A stretch of 64,000 nucleotides of DNA from Effusibacillus pohliae DSM 22757 (GCF_000376225.1 NZ_AQXL01000124.1:1-64000), one strand, 5' to 3'; positions 17,977 through 27,365 are shown, numbered from the stretch's first letter. Made by a program: numbers and translations. Notes: a model not told the origin generated them from the letters alone.

Positions 17977-18013
17977 AAATCGTTTACAGTAATCGTTTAC
18001 AGAAAACGATTAC
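17977..18013 (+). promoter_or_regulatory. Putative LacI-family operator: direct repeat plus perfect 10-bp palindrome
   Basis: aaatcgtttacag (17977-17989) and taatcgtttacag (17990-18002) form a near-exact 13-bp direct repeat. The second copy is the left half of a perfect palindrome: gtaatcgttt (17989-17998), acaga, aaacgattac (18004-18013). The central CGTTT/AAACG pattern suits a LacI/GalR-type site. It ends 45 bases before the regulator start, so autoregulation is likely. Confidence 0.65.
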
Positions 18014-18058
18014 ACCCGTATCTTGAGCAACAGCGTGAGGCCAGATGTGGAGGCGAAC

Positions 18059-19051
18059 ATGGCGACCATCAAAGATGTGGCAAGAATGGCGGGAGTGTCG
18101 ACCGCAACAGTTTCGCGCGTACTGACCGGGAATGGCCCGTTTACGCCGGACACGCGGCGAAAGGTGATGGAAGCGATCGAAAAATTGAACTATCAGCCAA
18201 ACGGACTGGGACGCTACCTGCGCAAGCAGGAGACGCGGACGGTGATCGTGGTGCTGCCGGACATCACAAACCCGTTCTTCTCGCAGATCATCCGCGGCAT
18301 GGAAGATGAGGCACTGGCCCACGGATTCACGGTCATCCTTGGAAACACGGACAACCATGCGGACCGGCAGCGGAACTATGTGAAGCTGTTGGAAGAGCGG
18401 CGGGCCGACGGGATCATCCTGACCGCCGTCCGCAATCCGCAGCCGGAGATTGAAGCGATCCAAAAAATCGGCCCGGTCGTATTGGCCTGCGAGTACAGCT
18501 CCGGTATGTTTCAGTCGGTGGCGATCGATAACGAACAGGCCGCGTTTGAAGCGACGTCTCACCTGATTCGGTTGGGGCACAAGCGGATCGCCCATTTTGC
18601 CGGTCCTTCGGAGGTGGTGCTGAGCGGCGATCGCCTGCACGGGTACCAGCGGGCCCTGCGGGAGCACGGCATCGCGGAACAGTGGGTCGGCGAAGGAGAT
18701 TTTTCGCTGGAATCGGGACGGCGCTTGATGCAGAAATTGCTGCAGGCGAATCCTCGTCCGACCGCGTTGTTTGCCGCCAGCGACAAGATGGCGATCGGGG
18801 CGATTCTGGAAGCGAAGTTGCACGGGCTGAAGGTGCCGGACGATTTGGCGGTCGTCGGATTCGATGATATTGAAATGGCGGAAGTCGTGGATCCGCCGCT
18901 GACGACGATCGTGCAGCCGAAGTATCAAATCGGCGTGGAAGCGATGCGCAAGCTGATCACGATGCTCGAGGGGCGCCCGGATCCGGCGCTGCAGACGATT
19001 TTGCCGCATACGTTGGTGATTCGACGTTCCTGCGGCGGCAGGCCGGAGTAA
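18059..19051 (+). CDS. LacI-family transcriptional regulator of the adjacent sugar locus
   Basis: A 330-residue repressor. The ATG at 18059 has ggagg 6 nt upstream and gives the canonical MATIKDVARMAGVSTATVSR helix-turn-helix at the very N-terminus; the TTG 12 codons upstream is not used. The hinge is at about 50-60 and the sugar-binding PBP1-like domain fills the rest (DITNPFFSQIIRGMEDEA, VVGFDDIEMAEVVDPPLTT). The palindrome and direct repeat at 17977-18013 are likely its operator. It should control the transporter and catabolic genes downstream, releasing on an unknown sugar. Confidence 0.93.
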   Translation: MATIKDVARMAGVSTATVSRVLTGNGPFTPDTRRKVMEAIEKLNYQPNGLGRYLRKQETRTVIVVLPDITNPFFSQIIRGMEDEALAHGFTVILGNTDNHADRQRNYVKLLEERRADGIILTAVRNPQPEIEAIQKIGPVVLACEYSSGMFQSVAIDNEQAAFEATSHLIRLGHKRIAHFAGPSEVVLSGDRLHGYQRALREHGIAEQWVGEGDFSLESGRRLMQKLLQANPRPTALFAASDKMAIGAILEAKLHGLKVPDDLAVVGFDDIEMAEVVDPPLTTIVQPKYQIGVEAMRKLITMLEGRPDPALQTILPHTLVIRRSCGGRPE

Positions 19052-19156
19052 TCCAGCCAACCGGGATTCCCATTTTGATCGAGACTGCCAGGAAAGGAGG
19101 GGGATGTCGGGATCGATTTCCATCCATGTTGCTAGAAAAATAGCTTTTGAGACACA

Positions 19157-19228
19157 ACGATCAAACATCAGTAGAGGAAACTCGGCTAAAAGCGCCCGCG
19201 TCCGTGCGGGCAACACCGAGTTGATCGT
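19157..19228 (+). promoter_or_regulatory. Structured leader with nested and competing hairpins before the binding-protein gene
   Basis: acgatcaa (19157-19164) can pair with ttgatcgt (19221-19228). aactcgg (19179-19185) can pair with ccgagtt (19216-19222), and gcccgc (19194-19199) with gcgggc (19206-19211). The two outer pairings share bases and so compete. There is no T-run. The Shine-Dalgarno for the binding-protein gene follows closely. Confidence 0.45.
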
Positions 19229-19255
19229 CCGTGATCAAAAAAGGAGGTCAATCGA

Positions 19256-20545
19256 ATGAAGTGGAAAAAAATCGCATTGCTGAATGCGGGACTTGCCATG
19301 TCGTTGGCGCTGACTGCTTGCTCTTCCGGGCAACAGGCGCAACCCCAACCAGGGGGAGACAAGCAAGGCGAAAAGGTGAAAATCGTGTTCGCTCGGGGCA
19401 AAGACGTGACCGGCGCGACGCAACAACTGGTCGAAGCGTTTAAAAAGACCCATCCGAACATCGACGTAGAAGTGCGGGAAATGCCGGCTGACACGGGGCA
19501 AAGTCATGACCAGTATGTGACGATGCTGAGTGCCAAATCGTCGGAGATCGATGTGTTTGACCTGGACGTGATCTGGCCTGCTGAATTCGCCCAGGCCGGC
19601 TACCTGCTGCCGCTCGACCGGTTTATCGAAGAAGACAAAATCAACCTGAAGGACTATATCCAGGGAGCGGTGGAAGCCGGCAACTTCGAGGGCAAGCAGT
19701 GGACAATGCCGAAATTTATCGATACCGGCCTGCTGTTTTACCGGAAAGATGTGGTCAAGCAGCCGCCGAAAACGTGGGATGAATTGATTCAGCAGGCAAA
19801 AAGCCTGAAAGGGCAGGGCGGAACGCAATTCGGCTATCTGATGCAGGCGAAACAGTACGAAGGGCTGGTCTGCAACTTCCTGGAGTTCATCTCTTCCTAC
19901 GGCGGAAAAATTCTCGACGACCAGGGCAATGTCGTGGTCAACAGCCCGGAAACGATCAAGGGATTGAAGAAAATGATGGAAGTCGTCAAATCCGACTTCG
20001 TTCCGAAAAACATCACGACCTTCACCGAATTGGAGTCGCACACGGCGTTTATTGAAGGGCAGTCGCCGTTTATCCGTAACTGGCCGTATCAATGGGCACT
20101 CGCACAGGATCCGAAACAGTCGAAGATTGTGGATAAGGTCGGAGTGTCTCCGTTGCCGGCAGGGGACAAGGGTTCTGCTGCCACGCTGGGCGGTTGGATG
20201 TCGGGGATCAACAAGTACTCCAAGCATCCGAAAGAGGCTTGGGAGTTTCTGAAGTTTATGACCGGTCCGGAGGGGCAAAAAATCACGGCGGTCAAGGGTG
20301 GCAGCGCCCCCACCTATCTGCCTTTGTACGACGATTCGGAAGTGAAAAACGCGAGCCCGCTGTTTGCCAACAAGGATTTTGTGAAGGGCATCAGCGCGGC
20401 GGTTCCGCGTCCGACCTCGCCGGTGTATCCGAAGATTTCCGAGGTCATCCAGATCGAGGTGTCGAAGGCGCTGGCCGGACAACAAACGGCCGAGCAAGCG
20501 GTACAGAACATGGAAAAGAAAATCAAGGAAGTCGTCGGCAAGTAA
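19256..20545 (+). CDS. Extracellular sugar-binding lipoprotein of an ABC importer (CUT1 type)
   Basis: A 429-residue substrate-binding protein. The ATG at 19256 has a strong aaggaggt site. A lipoprotein signal peptide ends at LTAC (Cys at about residue 22). The mature part has the cluster B/CUT1 features seen in maltose/trehalose-type binding proteins: DVTGATQQLVEAFKKTHPNI, YYLPLDRFI-like segments and the C-terminal TGPEGQKITA. It sits first in a transporter operon with two permeases. A carbohydrate ligand, probably a glycoside or disaccharide, is inferred from the family and neighbours; which one is unknown. Confidence 0.92.
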   Translation: MKWKKIALLNAGLAMSLALTACSSGQQAQPQPGGDKQGEKVKIVFARGKDVTGATQQLVEAFKKTHPNIDVEVREMPADTGQSHDQYVTMLSAKSSEIDVFDLDVIWPAEFAQAGYLLPLDRFIEEDKINLKDYIQGAVEAGNFEGKQWTMPKFIDTGLLFYRKDVVKQPPKTWDELIQQAKSLKGQGGTQFGYLMQAKQYEGLVCNFLEFISSYGGKILDDQGNVVVNSPETIKGLKKMMEVVKSDFVPKNITTFTELESHTAFIEGQSPFIRNWPYQWALAQDPKQSKIVDKVGVSPLPAGDKGSAATLGGWMSGINKYSKHPKEAWEFLKFMTGPEGQKITAVKGGSAPTYLPLYDDSEVKNASPLFANKDFVKGISAAVPRPTSPVYPKISEVIQIEVSKALAGQQTAEQAVQNMEKKIKEVVGK

Positions 20546-20564
20546 ACAGCATTTGAAGTTGCCC

Positions 20565-20633
20565 AATACCATGGGGGCTCCCGGGGGAGGCGGTGGGCGG
20601 CTCCTTTCGGGAATGCCCGACATGGTATTTTTC
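20565..20633 (+). terminator. Attenuator hairpin between binding-protein and permease genes
   Basis: aataccatg (20565-20573) pairs with catggtatt (20621-20629), with nested tcccg/cgggag-type pairing inside and TTTTTC following. Placed in an operon after the binding-protein gene, such a hairpin commonly lowers permease expression or stabilises the upstream message. Confidence 0.65.
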
Positions 20634-20694
20634 ACTTGGCGGATGCGGGGTGGGCGGATGTTTTGGCCTGAAACGAAAGAAAGTGGGTGAGCGA

Positions 20695-22005
20695 ATGAAA
20701 AAGCGCAAGGGCAGCGGCCTGTCGGAAAAACAGGCCGGGTATCTGTTGGTGTTTCCCGCCTTGTTGGTGATCCTGGTGATCGCGATCTGGCCGGTCGTTC
20801 GCTCTTTTTGGCTCAGTTTGCATGACATACGGCTGAATGACCCGACGAAAACGGAAACCCATGCGTCATACGGAATCGATCTGGAGCGGTATGTCAACAC
20901 GATGCCGTATTTGCTGAAATCGCTGGACAAGGAAGTGCAGCAGGCGCAGGGAGGCACCCGACAACAGCTGGCGGATATTCGGGCACGGCTGGAAAACGCC
21001 CAGGCTGCAATCGGCGAAGAAAAGCAGGTGAAGGACCGTTACCAGCAGGTGAGCGATCTGCTGTATGATTTCAAACCGGTTCCGGCCCAGCTGAAATACG
21101 TGGACATCAGTGACGGGAAAGCGAAGCAGCTGAAAGAGACGGCGGAGCAGGCCGACAAACAGCTGGCGGAACTCGCTGCTGCCAAACAGCTGAAACGGCC
21201 GAACGACGTGACAGGACTTGTCAAGGGACTGGAGCTGTCCGTCATTGAGCCGAATTTTGTGGGATTGTCCTACTACAAGCAGTTTTTGACGGAAAAGCGC
21301 ATGTGGCTGTCCCTGTTCAATACGGCTGTATTTACGGCGATTTCGGTTGCGGCCGAACTGCTCTTGGGGTTGTGGATTGCCGTTCTGATCAATAAACAGT
21401 TCCGGGGCAGGGGGCTGGTGCGCGCGGCCGTGCTGATTCCATGGGCGATTCCGACCGTCATTTCCGCCTTGATGTGGAAATTCCTGTATGACGGCCAAAA
21501 CGGAATCGTCGCCAAAGCGTTTGCGACGGTCGGCCTGATCTCCGATATGAGCACGCTTCTGACCACCAAGTGGGGTGCTATGTTTTCGGTGATTTTTGCC
21601 GATGTGTGGAAAACCACTCCGTTTATGGCACTGCTCATTTTTGCCGGTTTGCAGACGATTCCGGATTCACTGTACGAGGCTGCCGACATCGACGGAGCCA
21701 CGAAGTGGCAGCAGTTTTTCCGCATCACCTTGCCGCTGTTGAAGCCGGCGATTCTGGTCGCGCTTTTGTTCCGTACGCTGGATGCGTTCCGCGTATTCGA
21801 CCTGATCTACGTGTTGACCGGCGGCGGTCCGGCGAATTCGACGGAGACCATCTCCATTTACGCGTACAAAACGATGTTTGCGCAGTTGAATTTTGGAGCC
21901 GGTTCCGCTCTTTCGGTGATCGTATTCGTGTGTGTGGCCCTGATCAGCATCGGGTTTATCAAAATTTTGGGCGCGGATCTGCTCGGGGACAGCAGAGCCC
22001 GGTAA
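20695..22005 (+). CDS. Sugar ABC transporter permease (MalF-like) with about 130-residue insertion after helix 1
   Basis: A 436-residue inner-membrane permease; typical CUT1 permeases are about 290-320. The ATG at 20695 begins MKKRKGSG, and helix 1 is near 14-36. Residues about 45-180 form a hydrophilic, helix-rich, coiled-coil-like extracytoplasmic insert (ADIRARLENAQAAIGEEK, LKETAEQADKQLAELAAAK). The normal permease sequence resumes at FVGLSYYKQFLTEKRMW. The EAA loop that contacts the ATPase is YEAADIDGATKWQQFFRI. No ATPase gene is present in the locus, so a shared MsmX-like ATPase is likely. Confidence 0.92.
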   Translation: MKKRKGSGLSEKQAGYLLVFPALLVILVIAIWPVVRSFWLSLHDIRLNDPTKTETHASYGIDLERYVNTMPYLLKSLDKEVQQAQGGTRQQLADIRARLENAQAAIGEEKQVKDRYQQVSDLLYDFKPVPAQLKYVDISDGKAKQLKETAEQADKQLAELAAAKQLKRPNDVTGLVKGLELSVIEPNFVGLSYYKQFLTEKRMWLSLFNTAVFTAISVAAELLLGLWIAVLINKQFRGRGLVRAAVLIPWAIPTVISALMWKFLYDGQNGIVAKAFATVGLISDMSTLLTTKWGAMFSVIFADVWKTTPFMALLIFAGLQTIPDSLYEAADIDGATKWQQFFRITLPLLKPAILVALLFRTLDAFRVFDLIYVLTGGGPANSTETISIYAYKTMFAQLNFGAGSALSVIVFVCVALISIGFIKILGADLLGDSRAR

Positions 22006-22042
22006 ACCGGATGCCTGGTACTCGGAAGGAGCGTGAGAAACG

Positions 22043-22870
22043 ATGCAAAAAAAGGCGGGGCCGCTGTTTTACGTTTTCTTGGCCGGTTTCCTGTTTGTCG
22101 TGATGTTCCCGTTTCTGTGGATGCTGATCGCTTCGTTGAAGCCACCCAACGAACTGTTTGGCGCACGCGCATTTGATGCCTGGATCCAGCATCCAACCCT
22201 GGTCAACTATATCCGGGTATTTACGCAGCGGCCGTTTGGCACTTATTTGTGGAACAGTACAGTGGTCGCCGTGCTCACCACCTTGTACAGCATCATCATC
22301 GCTTCGATTGCGGCATACGCGATCGCCTGGTTGAAGTTCAGGGGAAAAACGGTCATTTTGGGGATTGTGCTGGCGGTCTCGATGTTTCCGCAAATCGCCA
22401 CCATCTCGCCGATTTTCCTGTTCATGCAGTCAGTGGGACTGACCAATAGTTATCTGGGATTGATCATTCCCTACACCACGTTCGCTTTGCCGCTGGCAAT
22501 TTGGAACCTGACCGTGTTTTTCCGCAAAATTCCCTACGATCTGGCGGAAGCTGCGAAAGTGGATGGGGCCAGCATCTTGCAAACGCTCATCCGGGTCTTT
22601 TTCCCGGTCGCGCTGCCGGGGGTTTTCACCACCGCCATTCTGGTGTTTATTGCGGCATGGAATGAATTTTTGTTTGCTCTGACGATCAACACGGAGGAAG
22701 CGATGAAAACGGTGCCGGTCGGCATCGCGATGTTCCAGGGGCAATACACGATGCCCTGGGGGGAAATTTCGGCAGCGTCGATTATCGTGACGGTTCCATT
22801 GATCATTATGGTTTTGATTTTCCAGCGGCGGATCATTTCCGGCTTGACGTCCGGCGCTGTCAAGGAGTAA
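22043..22870 (+). CDS. Sugar ABC transporter permease (MalG-like)
   Basis: A 275-residue permease of usual length with six hydrophobic segments, forming a heterodimer with the upstream permease. The EAA loop is DLAEAAKVDGASILQTLIRV, followed by FFPVALPG. It starts 38 bases after the previous stop, in the same operon. Substrate is shared with the binding protein and is unknown. Confidence 0.93.
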   Translation: MQKKAGPLFYVFLAGFLFVVMFPFLWMLIASLKPPNELFGARAFDAWIQHPTLVNYIRVFTQRPFGTYLWNSTVVAVLTTLYSIIIASIAAYAIAWLKFRGKTVILGIVLAVSMFPQIATISPIFLFMQSVGLTNSYLGLIIPYTTFALPLAIWNLTVFFRKIPYDLAEAAKVDGASILQTLIRVFFPVALPGVFTTAILVFIAAWNEFLFALTINTEEAMKTVPVGIAMFQGQYTMPWGEISAASIIVTVPLIIMVLIFQRRIISGLTSGAVKE

Positions 22871-22921
22871 TTGAGCGGGTACGACTGTTTCAGCGCAAAA
22901 AACATTGGGGAGGAATGTTTC

Positions 22922-23944
22922 GTGGCAAAGCTGAAAATCGGGGTTATTGGCTGCGGCAGCATTGCGCAACACCGGCATTTGCCGGAATATGCGGCCAACC
23001 TGAACGCCGAAATCGTGGCGGTTTGTGATAAGGATCGCGAGCGGGTGCAGGAGGTGGCGGAAACATACGGGGCCAAGGCCTACACGGATTATCGGGAGTT
23101 GCTGCAGAATGAGGGATTGGACGCGGTGAGCGTCTGCACCCCGAACGCGCTGCATGCACCGATCAGCATCGCGGCTTTGGACGCGGGCAAGCACGTACTG
23201 TGCGAAAAGCCGATGGCCACCTCGCATGAGGAGGCGCTGGCGATGATCGCGGCGGCCGAAAAAAGCGGCAAGTTTTTGATGATCGGCCACAACCAGCGAT
23301 TGATGCCGCCGCACAAGAAGGCGAAAGAGATCCTGGACAGCGGCGTGCTGGGACGGGTGTTGACGTTCCGCACGACATTCGGTCATGCCGGGCCTGAGAT
23401 GTGGAGCGTGGAAGGAGCGGGCGGCTGGTTTTTCCAGAAACAGCAGGCATTTATCGGTGCAATGGGCGACCTCGGGGTGCACAAAGCCGATTTGCTACGC
23501 TTCCTCCTCGGCGAAGAGATTGTGGAGGTCGGGGCGTTTGTCGGAACGCTTGCCAAGCAAAACACGGATGTGGATGACAACGCGGTGTGTATTGTGAAAA
23601 CGGAAAGCGGAGCGATCGGGACGCTGGTGGCCAGCTGGACGTATCAACCGAAGGAGGACAACAGCACTGTCTTTTATTGCGAGAAGGGGACACTGCGGTT
23701 GGCGGAAGATCCGACATACGGCGTCATCGTCGAGTTTGCAAACGGTGAACGGGCGCTGTATCAGGTGGGTGCTGTGGCGACCAACGAAAAACAAACGACC
23801 AGCGGTGTGATCGATGCGTTTATCGAGCATATCTTGACCGGCACCCGGCCTGCCATTTCGGGAGAGGAAGGATACAAGTCGCTGAAAGTGATTTTGGCGG
23901 CGTTGGAGTCGGCTGAAACGGGCCGGATCGTGCGGGTGGAGTAA
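22922..23944 (+). CDS. Gfo/Idh/MocA-family NAD(P)-dependent oxidoreductase
   Basis: A 340-residue sugar dehydrogenase-type enzyme. The GTG at 22922 (V/MAKLKIGVIGCG) has ggggagg 8 nt upstream, 17 codons inside the longest frame. The Rossmann motif is GVIGCGSIAQH at the N-terminus, and HVLCEKPMA (about residues 90-100) carries the conserved EKP lysine. The C-terminal domain begins near MIGHNQRLMPP. Enzymes of this family oxidise or epimerise sugars, often at C2 or C3. Together with the second paralogue at 25118 and the isomerase, it suggests a keto-sugar catabolic route. Confidence 0.92.
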   Translation: MAKLKIGVIGCGSIAQHRHLPEYAANLNAEIVAVCDKDRERVQEVAETYGAKAYTDYRELLQNEGLDAVSVCTPNALHAPISIAALDAGKHVLCEKPMATSHEEALAMIAAAEKSGKFLMIGHNQRLMPPHKKAKEILDSGVLGRVLTFRTTFGHAGPEMWSVEGAGGWFFQKQQAFIGAMGDLGVHKADLLRFLLGEEIVEVGAFVGTLAKQNTDVDDNAVCIVKTESGAIGTLVASWTYQPKEDNSTVFYCEKGTLRLAEDPTYGVIVEFANGERALYQVGAVATNEKQTTSGVIDAFIEHILTGTRPAISGEEGYKSLKVILAALESAETGRIVRVE

Positions 23945-23982
23945 TTCATTGTGGAAGAGCTACTGGAAGGAGGCAATCGAAG

Positions 23983-24951
23983 ATGAAACTCGGTGTATTT
24001 ACTGTGTTGTTTCAAAACATGCCGTTTGAAGAAATGCTGGATCATGTCAAGGCGCACGGGTTGGACGCGGTCGAGATCGGAACGGGCAATTATCCGGGCG
24101 ATGCGCATTGCAAGCCCGATGTGCTGTTGGAAGATGCGGACGCCCGCCGAAAATGGAAAAAAGCGATCGAGGACCGGGGCCTGATGATTTCCGCCCTGAG
24201 CTGTCACGGCAACCCGCTGCACCCGAACAAGGAGATTGCCAAAGGATTCCATGAAACGTATGTGAAAACGGTCAAACTTGCTCAATTGCTGGAAGTTCCG
24301 GTGGTCAACGTATTCTCGGGCTGCCCGGGCGACCATGAGGGGGCGAAGTACCCGAACTGGCCGGTCTCCGCCTGGCCGCACGACTATACGGAAGTGCTCG
24401 AGTGGCAATGGCGCGAAAAAGTGATTCCCTATTGGCGGGAATGGGGCAGCTTTGCGGCACAGCACGGTGTCAAGCTGGCGTTTGAAATGCACGGCGGATT
24501 TTCGGTGCATTCGCCGGCCACCCTGCTTCGTTTGCGCGACGCGGTTGGGGAAGTGATCGGGGCCAATTTCGACCCAAGCCACATGTACTGGCAGGGGATC
24601 GATCCGATCCAGGCGATTCGCGTGCTCGGCAAAGTAAATGCGATCCATCATTTCCACGCGAAGGATACGGCAATCGATACGTCCAATGTCAACATGCACG
24701 GCCTGCTGGACACGCAAAGTTTCACCCGGGTGCAAAACCGGTCATGGATGTTCCGGACGGTGGGCTACGGGCATGATCTGAAACATTGGGCGGATATCGT
24801 ATCGGCATTGCGGCTGGTGGGGTATGACTATGTGTTGAGCATTGAGCACGAAGATGCGTTGATGTCGGTTGAAGAAGGGTTCAGCAAAGGGGTTGCCAAC
24901 CTCAAGCAGGTGATCCTGCGGGATCCGGTCGCAGAAGCCTGGTGGGCGTAG
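23983..24951 (+). CDS. Sugar phosphate isomerase/epimerase family protein (AP endonuclease 2 fold)
   Basis: A 322-residue TIM-barrel protein with a ggagg site upstream of the ATG. Conserved-looking metal-site regions are DAVEIGTGNYPGDAH, VVNVFSGCPGDHEG, VKLAFEMHGGFSVH, NFDPSHMYWQG, NAIHHFHAKDT and YVLSIEHEDA, typical of IolE/IolI-like xylose-isomerase-fold enzymes. It lies between the two Gfo/Idh/MocA genes. It may isomerise a keto-sugar intermediate, but the family covers many reactions, including epimerases and lyases. Confidence 0.9.
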   Translation: MKLGVFTVLFQNMPFEEMLDHVKAHGLDAVEIGTGNYPGDAHCKPDVLLEDADARRKWKKAIEDRGLMISALSCHGNPLHPNKEIAKGFHETYVKTVKLAQLLEVPVVNVFSGCPGDHEGAKYPNWPVSAWPHDYTEVLEWQWREKVIPYWREWGSFAAQHGVKLAFEMHGGFSVHSPATLLRLRDAVGEVIGANFDPSHMYWQGIDPIQAIRVLGKVNAIHHFHAKDTAIDTSNVNMHGLLDTQSFTRVQNRSWMFRTVGYGHDLKHWADIVSALRLVGYDYVLSIEHEDALMSVEEGFSKGVANLKQVILRDPVAEAWWA

Positions 24952-25117
24952 GTGATTTGACCACCATTCTTGAGGGAAACCTGCATATCATAAGTAACGA
25001 TGCGTTCAGGTAGCTGGATGGGGGGAGCGGGCCGGCCCACATTGTCCTGGGTCGCCGTACCCGGGCCCCTGTCTGAATCAGCGCTATTTTGGTGCCATTG
25101 AATATGGAGGCTTTTCT

Positions 25118-26209
<1,092 letters not shown>

Positions 26210-26282
26210 CCGTAGGGCAAAACCAAATTCTCAGATTGGTTTCTGAGAAAGTGATTGTGACGATTCGCTCAAAGAGCCGATT

Positions 26283-26325
26283 AGGAAGAATCCGCTCGGG
26301 TGACGGGGTTCTTCCTTTTTTTTTT
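26283..26325 (+). terminator. Strong intrinsic terminator after the sugar locus
   Basis: aggaagaa...ttcttcct stem, with additional inner cc/gg pairs, followed by ten T residues (26316-26325). Confidence 0.88.
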
Positions 26326-26339
26326 GTACGAACGTACAA
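26324..26339. promoter_or_regulatory. Perfect 7-bp palindrome directly after the terminator
   Basis: ttgtacg (26324-26330) and cgtacaa (26333-26339) are exact complements with a 2-base centre. It may be a regulator site for the AT-rich island; function unknown. Confidence 0.35.
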
Positions 26340-26622
26340 GAAGAACATATCTTTGAGCCGATTAAAGTCCGAGCCTAACTCTCTTGTAAACGGTGATTGC
26401 ATTGTTGAATCGTCGGTGTTGAAGGAACGATAGGTCTTTGAAATCGCAAACGGTCGGAAGGGAGTATGGAGAATCACTCGAATATTTGAGTTGCACAAAT
26501 TGCTCGGAAACACCTAAATCTTGTCAAGGTTGGCGAACCGCCTAATGCTGTATGCTAGGTGAGAGGCTGGGAATTAGCAGTCACTCTTACTAGATAAGTG
26601 TATTTTTCGATGAGTTTTATAG

Positions 26623-26651
26623 TTGACAGATAGCTTTGGTAATTATAATAT
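26623..26651 (+). promoter_or_regulatory. Sigma-A-type promoter for the AT-rich island
   Basis: TTGACA at 26623-26628, 17-base spacer, TAATAT at 26646-26651; a TATAAT two bases upstream of the -10 call is an alternative. It gives about a 190-base leader before the secreted-protein gene. Confidence 0.65.
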
Positions 26652-26730
26652 AATAGACATAAAGATAAATTCTGATTCCGAAATAGGGAGATAATAAAAA
26701 AGAAAAACATTCTTTTACTGTGGAAGAAGC

Positions 26731-26772
26731 ATGTCAGTTTACGGGAGGTGTTTGTGTAAACAAAAAAAGTAG
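26731..26772 (+). CDS. Candidate 13-residue leader peptide
   Basis: An ATG with ggaagaagc just upstream opens a 13-codon frame (MSVYGRCLCKQKK). tttac inside it pairs with gtaaa about 13 bases later. It is too short to judge by codon use; a translated leader or a chance frame are both possible. Confidence 0.2.
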   Translation: MSVYGRCLCKQKK

Positions 26773-26847
26773 CTGTGGATTTGGCGAAAGAGTTTGAATC
26801 GTTTGTCTTCAGCTAGTTCAAAAATCTTTTTAAAGGAGGAATCGGTT

Positions 26848-27249
26848 ATGTCTGTTAGGATGAAGCTGTCCAAAATTACGATTTTGACTGCGTTGGTTTT
26901 TGGACTGTTGATGTCGGTTGGAGCAGTGTTGGCCTATAATGGTCCGTACCAATACGATGCCATTGTTCCTAGCTTCGGGACCCCGAATTGGTATAGCGAG
27001 CCGCAAACAGCATCGGGGAGTGCTCAGAAAAGCTATGTATCTTCTATTGGTGGAGGGTATGATGGGGATATCAATGGATGGATCTCCAATGATAACGGCA
27101 GTGCCATCTCTTCCTCCTATGATTTGTATTCCGGAAAAACGTATTACTACAACACTAGTGCAACTTCAGGCTCGAAGGTTGAATGGTCTATGGACACGCA
27201 TTTTTGGGTACCAGTTAATGTTGAAGTAAAAGGTTCGTGGTGGTCCTAA
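26848..27249 (+). CDS. Small secreted protein of unknown function, island gene 1
   Basis: A 133-residue protein; the ATG at 26848 with aaaggagga 8 nt upstream gives MSVRMKLS and a signal peptide ending near AVLA (about residue 30). The mature 100 residues are rich in Tyr, Ser, Gly and Trp (YNGPYQYDAIVPSFG, SYVSSIGGGYDGD, GKTYYYNTSATSGSK, VEVKGSWWS). No Cys is seen in the mature part, and no lanthipeptide-like core or double-glycine leader. It is immediately upstream of four ABC transporter genes and a big hairpin. It vaguely recalls small secreted DUF2712-type proteins found next to ABC-2 transporters, but that is not established. Substrate, bacteriocin-like or sensing roles are all open. Confidence 0.8.
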   Translation: MSVRMKLSKITILTALVFGLLMSVGAVLAYNGPYQYDAIVPSFGTPNWYSEPQTASGSAQKSYVSSIGGGYDGDINGWISNDNGSAISSSYDLYSGKTYYYNTSATSGSKVEWSMDTHFWVPVNVEVKGSWWS

Positions 27250-27252
27250 GAA

Positions 27253-27305
27253 TTTCAAGTACGGCACTCTGGCACTATGTGCAGTCTGGGGTGCCGTACT
27301 TGAAA
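27253..27305 (+). terminator. Perfect 15-bp hairpin between the secreted-protein gene and the ABC genes
   Basis: tttcaagtacggcac (27253-27267) pairs perfectly with gtgccgtacttgaaa (27291-27305); the 23-base loop itself holds gcac/gtgc. The AT-rich stretch after it is only moderately T-rich. It is likely a partial terminator or mRNA stabiliser that favours the secreted-protein message. Confidence 0.7.
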
Positions 27306-27365
27306 AAGCATAATTTTTCTTAATTCTAGTAAATTTATTAAAAATCAGAATGGGTGAAGGCTCAG

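Larger units (their letters stand above)
17742..18058 (+). other. 317-base intergenic region between protease and LacI gene
   Basis: Besides the terminator-like hairpin it contains TTGACA at 17873-17878 without a convincing -10 box, an 8-bp inverted repeat at 17936-17957, and the 10-bp palindrome plus 13-bp direct repeat at 17977-18013 that are described as likely LacI-family operator elements. I see no gene in it. Confidence 0.5.
26210..26847 (+). other. 638-base AT-rich intergenic region
   Basis: It holds a small hairpin ttctcag...ctgagaa (26227-26248), a strong terminator (26283-26325), a palindrome (26324-26339) and a promoter-like pair TTGACA...TAATAT (26623-26651). A 13-codon candidate leader ORF (26731-26772) is also present. 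Base composition shifts to AT-rich here and stays so to about 30.6 kb. No larger gene is seen. Confidence 0.6.

Noticed and set aside
26848-27249. Lactococcin-972-type bacteriocin
   Set aside because: The size and signal peptide fit, but the mature sequence does not show the family's conserved pattern, and the transporter has three permeases.
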